In this document: in pieces, positions 23,595 to 31,744 of the stretch | Layout of the letters: every line of letters begins with the position of its first letter | Numbering within the stretch: position 1 is the first letter of the stretch | Assembly: GCA_964415245.1 (NCBI GenBank) | Contig: CAYQAJ010000024.1 | Coordinates: forward strand, 1 to 33,084 | Source: CAYQAJ01 sp964415245 | Lineage (GTDB): Bacteria; Planctomycetota; Planctomycetia; Pirellulales; Pirellulaceae | DNA length: 33,084 nucleotides | Direction: 5' to 3' | Position numbers and translations under genes: made by a program | Notes under the pieces: model-generated | What the model was told of the DNA's origin: nothing | The model's database searches: none | Seen by the model: the letters and a program-made list of their open reading frames with translations, nothing else

Positions 23595-24311
23595 ATGTTC
23601 CACCCCAAGGGCCCGACGTTCTTCGAGTTGGCTCGTCAGGCGCTCTCTTCCACCGAGCGCGGCTACGATCTTCTGGCGCCGAAGTTCGACTTCACCCCCT
23701 TCCGCACGCCGCAGTCGATCATCGATGCGATTGCGCCGCACGTGGGCGCGGACCGAAACATCGACGCGGCGCTCGACGTGTGCTGCGGCACCGGGGCAGC
23801 GATGCGAATGCTACGGCCCAAGTGCCGCCAGCGCGTGGTGGGGATCGACTTCAGCCGCGGGATGCTCGAGGTCGCGCGGCAGTCGCTGGCCGACGCACCC
23901 GGTGAAGCAGCCATCGAGCTTGTCCACGGCGACGTGCTGGACATGCCCTGGGAGGCCGAGTTCGACGCGGCGGTCTGCTTCGGTGCGCTGGGGCATATTC
24001 TGCCTCGCGACGAGTCGCGCTTCGCCCGCGAGGTACACAAGGTCTTGCGGCCGGGGGGACGTTTCCTTTTCCCCACCACGTACCTGCCGCCGCGCTGGTC
24101 GGCGCCGTATTGGCTAGCCAGGGGATTCAACGCTGCGATGCACGTGCGTAATGCCTTGTTCAAGCCCCCGTTCATCATGTACTACCTCACGTTTCTATTG
24201 CCCGAGGCCGCCAAAATGCTCGGCAATGCCGGCTTCGAGGTGGAGGTGAAGGATGGCGTATTCGCGCCGCGTTTTCGGGCGCTCAAGCTGGTAATCGCCA
24301 CGCGGCGATAG
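23595..24311 (+). CDS. Class I SAM-dependent methyltransferase (UbiE-like)
   Basis: This 238-residue protein has motif I AALDVCCGTGAAMRML (about residues 57-72), post-I VVGIDFSRGMLEVAR and motif II DAAVCFGALGHIL, followed by LRPGGRFLFPTTYLPP. This is the layout of methyltransferase domains of the UbiE/Methyltransf_11 type. The N-terminal part (FFELARQALSSTERGYDLLAPKFDFTPFRTP) resembles enzymes acting on lipid or quinone-like acceptors, but the acceptor is unknown. ATG 23595 was chosen; the frame also opens at TTG 23535 overlapping the upstream stop, but its first 20 residues are an arginine-rich run without family resemblance. It follows the secreted gene by 56 nt and probably shares its message. 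Confidence 0.88.
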   Translation: MFHPKGPTFFELARQALSSTERGYDLLAPKFDFTPFRTPQSIIDAIAPHVGADRNIDAALDVCCGTGAAMRMLRPKCRQRVVGIDFSRGMLEVARQSLADAPGEAAIELVHGDVLDMPWEAEFDAAVCFGALGHILPRDESRFAREVHKVLRPGGRFLFPTTYLPPRWSAPYWLARGFNAAMHVRNALFKPPFIMYYLTFLLPEAAKMLGNAGFEVEVKDGVFAPRFRALKLVIATRR

Positions 24312-24312
24312 C

Positions 24313-24347
24313 CGCCACATTCATGTGGCGCTTCCGCGCGCAGCGGA
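24313..24347. terminator. Two hairpins directly after the methyltransferase
   Basis: CGCCACAT/ATGTGGCG (24313-24330) is an 8-bp palindrome with a 2-nt centre, two bases after the stop codon. TCCGC/GCGGA (24333-24347) follows. There is no T-run, so termination is possible but not shown. The rest of 24348-24489 holds no gene. Confidence 0.4.
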
Positions 24348-24489
24348 GCGCGCCCTCGCAAACCGACGCCCATTCTCCCGCCACGCGGGAACTTTCGGCC
24401 CTTCGGCGGCGTCAGTTGGTTAGGAATCGCCATCGAATCGGGCACGCTGCGCGCCTCCGCGCCACTTCGCACAATAGGGGTCAATCGCC

Positions 24490-26796
24490 ATGAAACGCTT
24501 GTGGACACTGGGGTTAGGACTGATCCTCGCGTTGCTTTCCGCCCCTGCTTTGGGGCAGGGACTGCTGATCGTTGTCGATCCGCCCCAGCCGGTTCCGCTC
24601 CCCCGGCCCATCGTGCGCCCCGAGCCGGCCCCCATGAGCTATCGCATCAAGGAGCTGTCGCTCCAGTCGCGAGTCGTCGACCAGGTGGCCCGGACCCAGG
24701 TTTCGCAGTCGTTCGTCAACACGGGCCGCCGGCAGATGGAGGTGAGCTTTGTGTTCCCGCTCCCCTACGATGGAGCGATCGACAGCCTCACGTTCATGGT
24801 CGACGGCACCGAGTACGAAGCCAAGCTGCTTCCCGCCACCGAGGCCCGGCAGATTTACGAAAGCTACATCCGCCGCAACCAGGACCCCGCCCTGCTGGAG
24901 TGGATCGGCACGGGCATGTTCAAGACGAGCGTGTTCCCGGTGCCGCCGGGTGCCGAGCGCAAGGTGACGCTGCGGTATAGCCAGCTCTTGCGCAAGGACC
25001 ACCAGTTGACCGATTTCCTGTTCCCGCTCTCCACGGCCAAGTACACGTCGCAGCCCGTGGAGAAGGTGGCCTTCGACGTATCGATCGAGAGCTCGGCCGA
25101 GATCAAGAGCGTGTACAGCCCCACGCACTCGATCGACGTGACGCGGTCCGACGATCACCACGCGGTCGTCAAGTACGAAGGGTCGAATCAGGTCCCTACC
25201 AACGACTTTCGTCTGTTCTACGACACGGCCGCCGGAAGCCTGGGGGCCAGCGTCATCAGCTACCGCCCCGAACCGAACGAGGACGGCTACTTCCTGCTGC
25301 TGGCCAGCCCCGAGATCAAGGCGGCCACCGACGAGCGGCCGACCAAGTCGGTCATTTTCGTCGTCGATCGCAGCGGTAGCATGAGCGGCAAGAAGATCGA
25401 GCAGGCCCGCGAGGCGCTCAAGTTCGTGCTCAACAACCTGCGCGCGGGGGACACGTTCAACATTGTGGCGTACGACAGCACGGTGGAGTCGTTCAAGCCT
25501 GAGCTGCAGAAGTACGACGAGGATACCCGCAAGGCGGCCATTGGCTTTGTCGAGGGGTTGTATGCCGGCGGGAGCACCAACATCGACGGGGCGCTGTCGA
25601 CGGCCCTGGGCATGATCCAGGACGACACGCGGCCCAACTTCATCATCTTTCTGACCGACGGACTCCCCACGGCCGGCGAAACCAACGAAGGCCGCATCGC
25701 CGCCAAAGTCCTCGAGACGAACAAGCTTCGCACGCGGATTGTCAGCTTCGGTGTCGGCTACGACGTGAACACGCGGCTGCTGGACCGCCTGTCGCGCGAC
25801 AACTTCGGCCAGAGCGAGTTCGTGCGGCCCGACGAGACCATCGAGGCCCACGTCAGCCGCCTGTATTCGAAGATCGGCTCGCCGGTGATGAGCGACGTGG
25901 CCGTGAACATCGATTTGGAAGATGCGGCCGCGGTCGAGGAAGGGGCAGCGGTGAACCGCATGTATCCCCGTGCCACCCGCGACCTGTTCGAAGGCGAGCA
26001 GCTTGTGCTCGTCGGGCGATATAAGAAGTTTGGGGCCGCTAAGGTGACCATCACCGGCAAAGTCGGTCAGGACGGGCGGAAGTTGGACTTCCCCGCTTCC
26101 TTCACCGAGCACAGCGGCGATCAAACGTATGCGTTCGTCGAGCGGCTGTGGGCCATGCGGCGGATCGGCGAGATCATCGACGAGATCGACTTGAGCGGCC
26201 GCAATGAAGAATTGGTCAACGAGCTGGTATCGCTGTCGACCAAGCACGGCATTCTTACGCCGTACACGTCGTTCCTCGCCGACGACCAGCCGGCCGTGGG
26301 TGGAGGCGGATTGGCGCTGCGCGGCGACGTTGCCTTCGATCGGGCTGAGGAACAACTGCGACAACTTGACGACGCGGACGGGGCCCGGGGCTTCAACCAG
26401 CGGCTCGGAAAGAAGGAACTGCGAGAGGCCAACGTGCCGGCGGCCACCGAGCCCGCCGATTTCTCCGGTTCGCAAGGCGGCGGTCAAGGGGCCGGCGGCT
26501 TCGGTGGCGCCGTATACCGCGACGCCGATACCGGCAAGGCCGTCGTCGCCCATACGGTCCGCAACGTGGGCAACGAGACGCTCTACAAACGGGGCAACGT
26601 TTGGTTTGCCGCCAACGCCGGCGACGTCGATCTGGAAAAGGACGCTGAAAAAATCGTCACCGTCGAGCGGTTCAGCGACGAGTACTTCAAGCTGACGGCG
26701 GCCAACACGGCGGCAGAAAACACGGTCCTCTCGCGTCAGCAAGAGGGCGAGGAGCTGATTATCAAGCTCCGCGACACGGTCTACCGCATCAAGTAA
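24490..26796 (+). CDS. VIT and von Willebrand factor A domain protein (ITIH-like), exported
   Basis: This 768-residue protein has a signal peptide (residues 1-22, ALGQG). A VIT domain lies at about 48-180 (YRIKELSLQSRVVDQVARTQ, then VSFVFPLPYDGAIDSLTFMV and ERKVTLRYSQLL). The VWA domain lies at about 285-460, with MIDAS residues DRSGSMSG at 293-300, the second motif GGSTNIDGALSTAL and the third FLTDGLPTAGE. This is the inter-alpha-trypsin-inhibitor heavy-chain architecture, widespread in bacterial envelopes and used for metal-dependent protein binding. The C-terminus has a Gly-rich linker (GSQGGGQGAGGFGG) and a final beta-rich part. Ligand unknown. It is preceded by a 178-nt spacer and appears to be transcribed alone or with the next gene. 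Confidence 0.93.
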   Translation: MKRLWTLGLGLILALLSAPALGQGLLIVVDPPQPVPLPRPIVRPEPAPMSYRIKELSLQSRVVDQVARTQVSQSFVNTGRRQMEVSFVFPLPYDGAIDSLTFMVDGTEYEAKLLPATEARQIYESYIRRNQDPALLEWIGTGMFKTSVFPVPPGAERKVTLRYSQLLRKDHQLTDFLFPLSTAKYTSQPVEKVAFDVSIESSAEIKSVYSPTHSIDVTRSDDHHAVVKYEGSNQVPTNDFRLFYDTAAGSLGASVISYRPEPNEDGYFLLLASPEIKAATDERPTKSVIFVVDRSGSMSGKKIEQAREALKFVLNNLRAGDTFNIVAYDSTVESFKPELQKYDEDTRKAAIGFVEGLYAGGSTNIDGALSTALGMIQDDTRPNFIIFLTDGLPTAGETNEGRIAAKVLETNKLRTRIVSFGVGYDVNTRLLDRLSRDNFGQSEFVRPDETIEAHVSRLYSKIGSPVMSDVAVNIDLEDAAAVEEGAAVNRMYPRATRDLFEGEQLVLVGRYKKFGAAKVTITGKVGQDGRKLDFPASFTEHSGDQTYAFVERLWAMRRIGEIIDEIDLSGRNEELVNELVSLSTKHGILTPYTSFLADDQPAVGGGGLALRGDVAFDRAEEQLRQLDDADGARGFNQRLGKKELREANVPAATEPADFSGSQGGGQGAGGFGGAVYRDADTGKAVVAHTVRNVGNETLYKRGNVWFAANAGDVDLEKDAEKIVTVERFSDEYFKLTAANTAAENTVLSRQQEGEELIIKLRDTVYRIK

Positions 26797-26996
26797 CCTC
26801 CGGGATTCTCCCGGTCACAACTGAAGCATCCACGACGACTCGTGCGCCTACAGCGCTTGCGGTTTAGCGCTCCGGAGAATCTCCACAGGTGCCGCTCGCG
26901 TTGCGCCGGTCCCGCGGTTACACTGTACCCCTGCGTTCCCGCAACTGCGCCCGCCCAACCTCGGCTCTCCCGTTCTTCCACGAAAGGACTGCTTCC
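26797..26996. other. Spacer before the small exported protein
   Basis: The sequence contains AGCGCTTGCGGTTTAGCGCT (26853-26872), an imperfect inverted repeat related to the GCTTGCGG motif found near 7137 and 7249. A TACACT that could serve as a -10 lies near 26920. AAAGGA at 26983-26988 is the ribosome-binding site of the next gene. Confidence 0.5.
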
Positions 26997-27497
26997 ATGA
27001 AGCGTCGCCTGACGGCTGTCGCCGCATGTGTGATCGTTGTTCCCGTTCTCGTACTGATGGCCGCCCAACCCGCGGCCGCGCAAGGTTCGGCCGAAAAGCT
27101 GCAAGGGAAATGGGATCTCGACGTCAAGAAAACCGTCAAGGAAGCCGGCGCCGACGCGGCCGAACTGGGCCCCCTGGCCGAGGGCACGTTCAAGATGAGC
27201 ATTGAGTTCGGGGCGGAGGGAAAAATGACCGTCACGATGACGTTCGCCGGTCAGGCGCAAAGTCAGACCGGCAAATGGAAGGCCGACGAGGAGAAGAAAG
27301 ATTCGGTCACGATCTCGATCGTGATGGACGAGAACAAGGACAAAACCGAGAAGGCCAAAATCACGCTGCTCGACATGGGCGGCGCCATCAAGATCGAGCC
27401 GCAAGAGGTCGAAGGTCCCGTCAAGCCTCCCACCTTCTATCTCACCAAGGTCAAGGCCGACGAACCCAAGAAGAACACCGACTCGCCGGAGAAGTAA
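26997..27497 (+). CDS. Small exported protein, lipocalin-like/TIGR03067-like
   Basis: This 166-residue protein starts MKRRLTAVAACVIVV with a Sec signal peptide ending near AQPAAAQG. The mature part starts with LQGKWDLDVKKTV and continues as alternating beta strands (GTFKMSIEFGAEGKMTVTMT, then QTGKWKADEEKKDSVTISIV and PPTFYLTKVK). The L-xGKW opening followed by strands and a late G-xW is the pattern of planctomycete TIGR03067-like and related lipocalin-like domains. The function is not known. The start is fixed by AAAGGA 8 nt upstream of ATG 26997; the longer frame from 26889 has no signal-peptide character. The tail is lysine-rich and polar. Confidence 0.8.
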   Translation: MKRRLTAVAACVIVVPVLVLMAAQPAAAQGSAEKLQGKWDLDVKKTVKEAGADAAELGPLAEGTFKMSIEFGAEGKMTVTMTFAGQAQSQTGKWKADEEKKDSVTISIVMDENKDKTEKAKITLLDMGGAIKIEPQEVEGPVKPPTFYLTKVKADEPKKNTDSPEK

Positions 27498-27515
27498 GAA
27501 TAGCGAGTCGCGTCA

Positions 27516-27529
27516 CGCTCGAACGAGCG
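27516..27529. terminator. Hairpin between convergent genes
   Basis: CGCTCG/CGAGCG with a 2-nt centre lies between the stop codons of the convergent genes ending at 27497 and 27565. It could serve both strands; there is no T-run. Confidence 0.35.
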
Positions 27530-27564
27530 GCGTCCCTCGAATTCAGCGTACGGCGGTATGGCAG

Positions 27565-28302
27565 CTAGCGACGCTGGAGGTCGCTTGCGGTTTCGCGCTC
27601 CGCCCGCAGCGCCGCCAACCGCGCCAGTGCCTGTTCTTTCAGTTCGCCCTCCGCCTTGCGCGCCGCCACCTGATAACAGACCCGGGCAGCACCGAAATCG
27701 CCGTCCTTCTCGGCGTCTTGCCCGTCCTGAAAGAGGGTGAGCGCCTCGGCTTGGCGTTGCTCAGTCTCGCGCTGCCGCGCCAATTCGGTACGGCTGCGGA
27801 TGGCGGCCACGCTCTCGAGCGCAGGCTCTGCCGCAGAGGAAAACGTTCTCGTCGACGAAGTTTCGCCCGCGCCGCTGCGGTCGACGTGCCGCGACAGGAA
27901 GTCGGCCTTCCTGTCGATGCGCAGCTCCTCGGCGGTAGGCAGGCCGCCGCCTGGGCGTCGGAGCAATTCGGCACCCGAAAGGGTCAGTTCGTCAAGCTCG
28001 GCATGGTCGATGATGGTCGCATGCGCAGAGGCAGAAGAGCTGGCCACGCTACTGCCGATTCCGCGATTCGTAAATGGTCGCCCCGCGCCGGGAAACCGGC
28101 TGATCAGCGGCACGCCCCGCGCCGACTGCCCCATCGCCGCTCGATTCACGCCGCCCAAATACGCCCCGCCGCTGTCGGGCACGACGACCGACGTGCGCAC
28201 CGTGAAGAAGTTGAAGGTAGGCAACTGCACGGTTTGGGCCTGTACGGCCGTGCCACCGAACAACACCGCCGCAATCGCCCACACTGCTCGTCGAGCCGTC
28301 AT
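27565..28302 (-). CDS. Exported hypothetical protein with TPR-like C-terminus
   Basis: This 245-residue protein starts MTARRAVWAIAAVLFGGTAV, a signal peptide cleaved near VQAQ. AAGGAG, 8 nt upstream of ATG 28302, decides this start over the one 24 nt earlier. The mature N-terminus (TVQLPTFNFFTVRTSVVVPD, then GGAYLGGVNRAAMGQSARGV) is a planctomycete-type exported leader that I cannot link to a known function. The C-terminus (about residues 190-235: EALTLFQDGQDAEKDGDFGA, ARVCYQVAARKAEGELKEQA) resembles one or two tetratricopeptide units. A TTGCTC/TAGAAT promoter stands just upstream, so it is probably transcribed independently of the metalloprotease-like gene. Confidence 0.78.
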   Translation of the reverse strand: MTARRAVWAIAAVLFGGTAVQAQTVQLPTFNFFTVRTSVVVPDSGGAYLGGVNRAAMGQSARGVPLISRFPGAGRPFTNRGIGSSVASSSASAHATIIDHAELDELTLSGAELLRRPGGGLPTAEELRIDRKADFLSRHVDRSGAGETSSTRTFSSAAEPALESVAAIRSRTELARQRETEQRQAEALTLFQDGQDAEKDGDFGAARVCYQVAARKAEGELKEQALARLAALRAERETASDLQRR

Positions 28303-28358
28303 GGCCGGCGCTCCTTCGTGCCGCAAGAAATCGGTTGACGGTCCGAATTCGTACCATC

Positions 28359-28386
28359 ATTCTATCCGACTTCCCGGCGCGAGCAA
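28359..28386 (-). promoter_or_regulatory. Predicted promoter of the exported TPR-like gene
   Basis: On the minus strand TTGCTC (28386-28381) and TAGAAT (28364-28359) are 16 nt apart. The predicted leader is about 50 nt to ATG 28302. Confidence 0.45.
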
Positions 28387-28388
28387 GT

Positions 28389-29261
28389 TTATGGAAACCG
28401 CAGCTTCATGACGTACTCTTCCCATTCTTTCTGAAACGCCGCCATGTCGTCTTCGCCCAACAGCCGCGTGAGCGTTTTGTAGCCCGTCGGGTCGTCGTCC
28501 ACCGAGTGGCGGAACTGCCGGTAGTAATCGACCAGCAGCCCTTTCTCCTGCAGGTAGTGGCACAGGTACCGCGCCTGGGCGTAGTTGGTGCCGCGGTCTT
28601 CGTCGTAAAACTGCCGCGTGGTGGTGCCGCACAGCCGTTGGAACGGCGGCACCGAGCGGTTGTCGATGGCCCGTTGCAACCCGGCCAGCCGCCAGTTGGT
28701 GTGCCCCCAGATGCGCCCCTCGTTGTCGCCGCACTGCTCGTACAGCGACGCCAGCCCCTCGTTGAACCACGACGGGCACTCGGGAAATTTGGCCGCCATG
28801 AACGGGTGCACGATCTCGTGCACCAGCGTGCCGCCGCCGGTGCTGATGTTCATGATCAGCGCCTTGTGCCGCGAGGAGTAGAATCCGAACGGCGTGTGCG
28901 GCTTGGCGCCGAATAACTGTTCGACGTTCGTCTCGTAGCTTTCCTTGTCCTTGAACAGCCACACGTCGATGATGTCGTCCGGGTCCTTGGTGAAAAAGTC
29001 CTTCTTCAGCCGCTCGACGGCCCATTGCACCGTGTTGGTGGCGCGGCGGCGAACCACTTCGGGCGACTCGTCCCCCACGACGACGAACGGCCTGGCCAGC
29101 ACGATATGAAACTCGTCGCTGGGAAGCTGTTTTTTCAGCGCTTCGACGTGCCGCTGGTAATCGGCGTCGGTGAACTTCGCGCCGCTCTCCGCACTGAGGG
29201 AAATTGTCGCGGGACAGAGTAGAAACAGGGCGAACAGGAGAATGGTTGCCGGCCGCTTCAT
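28389..29261 (-). CDS. Exported zinc-metalloprotease-like protein (DUF1570/peptidase-MA-like)
   Basis: This 290-residue protein has a signal peptide (MKRPATILLFALFLLCPATI). The catalytic motif HEIVH is at residues 148-152 (LVHEIVHPFM), and a second conserved block CPSWFNEGLASLYE (162-175) holds Glu168, a likely third zinc ligand as in gluzincins. Upstream, VVVGDESPEVV and DVWLFKDKESYE match the early part of DUF1570/peptidase-MA-like proteins, which are common in planctomycetes. Substrate unknown. ATG 29261 was chosen because the signal peptide begins there and AAAGG lies about 10 nt upstream; the 19 extra residues of the longer frame are polar. It is transcribed divergently from the FIST gene. 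Confidence 0.87.
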   Translation of the reverse strand: MKRPATILLFALFLLCPATISLSAESGAKFTDADYQRHVEALKKQLPSDEFHIVLARPFVVVGDESPEVVRRRATNTVQWAVERLKKDFFTKDPDDIIDVWLFKDKESYETNVEQLFGAKPHTPFGFYSSRHKALIMNISTGGGTLVHEIVHPFMAAKFPECPSWFNEGLASLYEQCGDNEGRIWGHTNWRLAGLQRAIDNRSVPPFQRLCGTTTRQFYDEDRGTNYAQARYLCHYLQEKGLLVDYYRQFRHSVDDDPTGYKTLTRLLGEDDMAAFQKEWEEYVMKLRFP

Positions 29262-29318
29262 GGTAGCCTTTTCGCTTTCAGGATGAGGTTCGTGACAGGA
29301 GTTCGCTGCTAGGTTCAT

Positions 29319-29448
29319 TCCTCGTCGAATCTTCGAGCAGTTCTATCAAAACGATACCGCCGATCCATCTATTGGACCATAGAAGCGTGTGTAACAAGCC
29401 TGTATCATAGGCGCAGAAGTTCGTGTGCGCGGGGCAGATATTGCATGC
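29319..29448. other. AT-richer spacer between divergent genes
   Basis: No gene is seen. The stretch around 29342-29420 is less GC-rich than its surroundings and probably carries promoters for both flanking genes, but no pair of boxes stands out. A partial copy of the GGGGCAGA repeat lies at 29430-29438. Confidence 0.4.
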
Positions 29449-29504
29449 GTGGGGCAGACATTCCTGTCTGCCTCGGCAACGGCAGGCAAGAATGCCTGCC
29501 CCAC
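29449..29504. repeat. REP-like inverted repeat with GTGGGGCAGACATTCCTGTC arms
   Basis: The left arm (29449-29472) and right arm (29481-29504, ending CCTGCCCCAC) are imperfect reverse complements of 24 nt each with an 8-nt loop. The left arm matches the repeats at 7194-7237. It lies 25 nt upstream of the FIST start and could form a hairpin in its leader. Open frames across it translate the repeat (VGQTFLSA), a frequent false N-terminus. Confidence 0.8.
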
Positions 29505-29529
29505 CTTATTCGAAGGGCCGCGTCGATCC

Positions 29530-30726
29530 ATGCCGCTCGAAGCAACCACGCCGCCCGCTTTCGCCTCGGCCCTGTCGACCCGATCGCACGGTGAAGAGGC
29601 GCTGCGTGAGGTGTGCGACAAGACGCTGGGCGAGCTCGGCGGCTCGCCCGATCTGGCGCTCCTGTTCTTCTCGCACCATTTCGCCCCGCTGGCCGAATCG
29701 CTCGCGCGGCAGGCGTGCGACGCGCTAGGAACGGAGCGCCTGCTCGGCTGCTCGGGCGAATCGATCGTCGGCGTGGGACGCGAAGTCGAAGGGCGGCCGT
29801 CGATGTCCCTGTGGCTGGCCCGGCTTCCCGGCGTTTCGCTGTGGCCGATGCACCTGGGCTTCGAGCGGTCGGCCGAAGGGGGCGCCATCGTGGGCTGGCC
29901 TGATGATCTGCCGCTCACCTGGCCGTCGGCTGCGGCACTCATCGCCCTGGGCGACCCGTTCAGCTTCCCGGCCGAACTGCTGCTCGACCGAGTGAACGAA
30001 GATCAGCCGGGCACGGTGGTCGTGGGAGGCATGGCCAGCGGTGCGCAAACTCCGGGGCAGTCGCGGCTGTTGCTCGGTTCCAAATCCTTCGACGAAGGTG
30101 CGGTCGCCGTGCTGCTGGCCGGCGCGGTCAACGTGCGCACGGTCGTTTCGCAGGGTTGCCGCCCGATTGGACGGCACTTCGTGGTGACCAAGGCCGAGCG
30201 CAACATCATCCACGAGCTGGGCGGCCGCCCCGCTCTCGACCAGCTCAAGGATATCTACGCCGAGCTTCCTACCAGTGAGCAAGCGATGATGCAGCATGGG
30301 CTGCACGTGGGTCGCGTCGTGAGTGAATACCAGGACCACTTTGTACAGGGCGATTTTCTAGTGCGGAACGTCGTGGGCATCGACAACGACTCGGGGGCCA
30401 TGGCGGTGGCCGACGTTTTCCGTGCCGGCCAGACGGTGCAGTTTCACATCCGCGATCATCGTTCGGCCGACCAGGAATTGCACACGCTGCTCGAGCGAGC
30501 CGGTCGCCAAAGCGCCGCACCGCCGGCCGCCGCGCTGCTATTCACGTGCAATGGCCGAGGCACGCGGCTCTTTCCCCAGCCCCATCACGATGCCCAGGCG
30601 GTGCAGAAAACGCTCGGCGAAATCCCGCTCGCCGGCTTCTTCGCCCAGGGCGAAATGGGCCCGGTAGGCAATCGCAACTTCCTGCACGGCTTCACGGCCA
30701 GCCTGGCGCTGTTTGAAGGAAAGTAG
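29530..30726 (+). CDS. FIST domain signal-transduction protein
   Basis: This 398-residue soluble protein has a FIST N domain at about residues 40-200 (SPDLALLFFSHHFAPLAESL, then LLGCSGESIVGVGREVEGRP and VVVGGMASGAQTPGQSRLLL) and a FIST C domain at about 225-390 (QGCRPIGRHFVVTKAERNII, GDFLVRNVVGIDND, ALLFTCNGRGTRLF, GFFAQGEMGPVGNRNFLHGF). FIST domains are proposed to bind small ligands such as amino acids in sensory systems. No fused kinase or cyclase domain is present, so it would act as a stand-alone sensor. ATG 29530 is chosen because the longer frame from 29425 is a translation of the repeat upstream. It stands alone on the plus strand. Confidence 0.92.
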   Translation: MPLEATTPPAFASALSTRSHGEEALREVCDKTLGELGGSPDLALLFFSHHFAPLAESLARQACDALGTERLLGCSGESIVGVGREVEGRPSMSLWLARLPGVSLWPMHLGFERSAEGGAIVGWPDDLPLTWPSAAALIALGDPFSFPAELLLDRVNEDQPGTVVVGGMASGAQTPGQSRLLLGSKSFDEGAVAVLLAGAVNVRTVVSQGCRPIGRHFVVTKAERNIIHELGGRPALDQLKDIYAELPTSEQAMMQHGLHVGRVVSEYQDHFVQGDFLVRNVVGIDNDSGAMAVADVFRAGQTVQFHIRDHRSADQELHTLLERAGRQSAAPPAAALLFTCNGRGTRLFPQPHHDAQAVQKTLGEIPLAGFFAQGEMGPVGNRNFLHGFTASLALFEGK

Positions 30727-30863
30727 GTGCGGCGTCACTTACGTTCGTAGCGTCGGTCGCGAGATCACCGTAACAACCGCCGCGTCGCGGGGTTTGAATT
30801 GTCGTAGCTGGATTCGCAAGAATTCAGCCGTAGCATTTCGCTCATCTCTCGCGAGGAACTGCC

Positions 30864-31634
30864 ATGAACTCTCGCGCCCCGCAAGCCACGCTGCTCGCGC
30901 TTCTGGCACTATTGTTCGCCGGCGCGTTGACCATCGACTCGCTCGCAATCGCCGACGATCAGCCCGGCAGCCGCACTGACGACCAGGAAGCGCTCACCCC
31001 GCTACAGGAATTCGTCGGCACTTGGCGGGGCGTGGGGCAGTTGCGGCGCGGATCGAACGACGGAGCCTGGATCGAAGAAAGCAACTGGGCCTGGAGCTTT
31101 GCCGACAAAGGGGCCGCTCTCGCATTCCACTCGACCGACTCGAAATACTTCGCCGAAGGTACGCTCTTGCCCGCCAACGAAGCCGGTTCGTTTCGCCTCG
31201 TCTGCCGCACGCCGGGCGAGGAGCCGAAGGAAGCCGCCTACTCGGGCAAACTGGACGACGAAGGCCGCCTGGTACTTCTGTCCGATGCGGCCGACGACGG
31301 CGATGCGGCGCTCCCGGCCCGCGTCACGATCCGCACTGTCGCGGGCGGCGATCGTCTGGTGGTGCTCTTGGAGCGCAAGAGTGGCGCGGACCGCTACCTG
31401 CGGCTGGCTGAGGTCGGCTACACCCGCAAGGGGAGCGAGTTCGGCAAAACGGCGACGGGAATCGAGTGCATTGTGACCGGCGGCAAGGGGACGATCCCGG
31501 TCACCTACAAGGGCGAGACGTACTACGTATGCTGCACCGGCTGCCGCGATCTGTTCAACGACGATCCCGAAGCCGTGCTCGCCGAATACCGGCAGCGGCT
31601 GGAAGAGAAGAAGAAGGAAAAGGAACGGCAATAG
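30864..31634 (+). CDS. Exported protein with YHS-like C-terminal domain
   Basis: This 256-residue protein has a signal peptide (about residues 8-30). The middle (EFVGTWRGVGQLRRGSNDGA, then WAWSFADKGAALAFHSTD) is beta-rich and starts with the GTW-xGxG pattern of lipocalin-like planctomycete domains. The C-terminus from about 200 to 243 (Cys202, then GTIPVTYKGETYYVCCTGCR with Cys223, Cys224 and Cys227, then FNDDPEAVLAEY) matches a YHS/TRASH-type metal-binding module. The tail is Lys/Glu-rich. Such modules bind copper or iron in metal handling, so this may be an envelope metal-binding protein; that is inference. The start is supported by GAGGA about 8 nt before ATG 30864. Confidence 0.85.
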   Translation: MNSRAPQATLLALLALLFAGALTIDSLAIADDQPGSRTDDQEALTPLQEFVGTWRGVGQLRRGSNDGAWIEESNWAWSFADKGAALAFHSTDSKYFAEGTLLPANEAGSFRLVCRTPGEEPKEAAYSGKLDDEGRLVLLSDAADDGDAALPARVTIRTVAGGDRLVVLLERKSGADRYLRLAEVGYTRKGSEFGKTATGIECIVTGGKGTIPVTYKGETYYVCCTGCRDLFNDDPEAVLAEYRQRLEEKKKEKERQ

Positions 31635-31635
31635 T

Positions 31636-31705
31636 AACCCGAAGCGTTAGCGAGGGGCACGATCGAAGTACGCTCCATAAAAGCCGCGAGCGCAAGCGAC
31701 GGGTT
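31636..31705. repeat. REP-like element with AACCCG/CGGGTT ends
   Basis: AACCCGAAGCGTTAGCGAGG (31636-31655) is mirrored by GCGAGCGCAAGCGACGGGTT (31686-31705). The motif is of a type seen widely in planctomycete spacers. It lies just after the stop of the YHS-like gene, between convergent genes. Confidence 0.6.
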
Positions 31706-31744
31706 TGCATAGTATTCCTCGGTTGCGCTTCGAGCTTCTATGTG

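Noticed and set aside
24514..26742. A 742-codon open frame on the minus strand opposite the VIT/VWA gene
   Set aside because: It is the antisense of a clear domain-containing gene. High GC at third positions makes the opposite frame open; its translation has no signal peptide or known motif.
29425..29529. N-terminal extension of the FIST protein
   Set aside because: It is a translation of the REP-like repeat (VGQTFLSA); the FIST domain fits a start at 29530.
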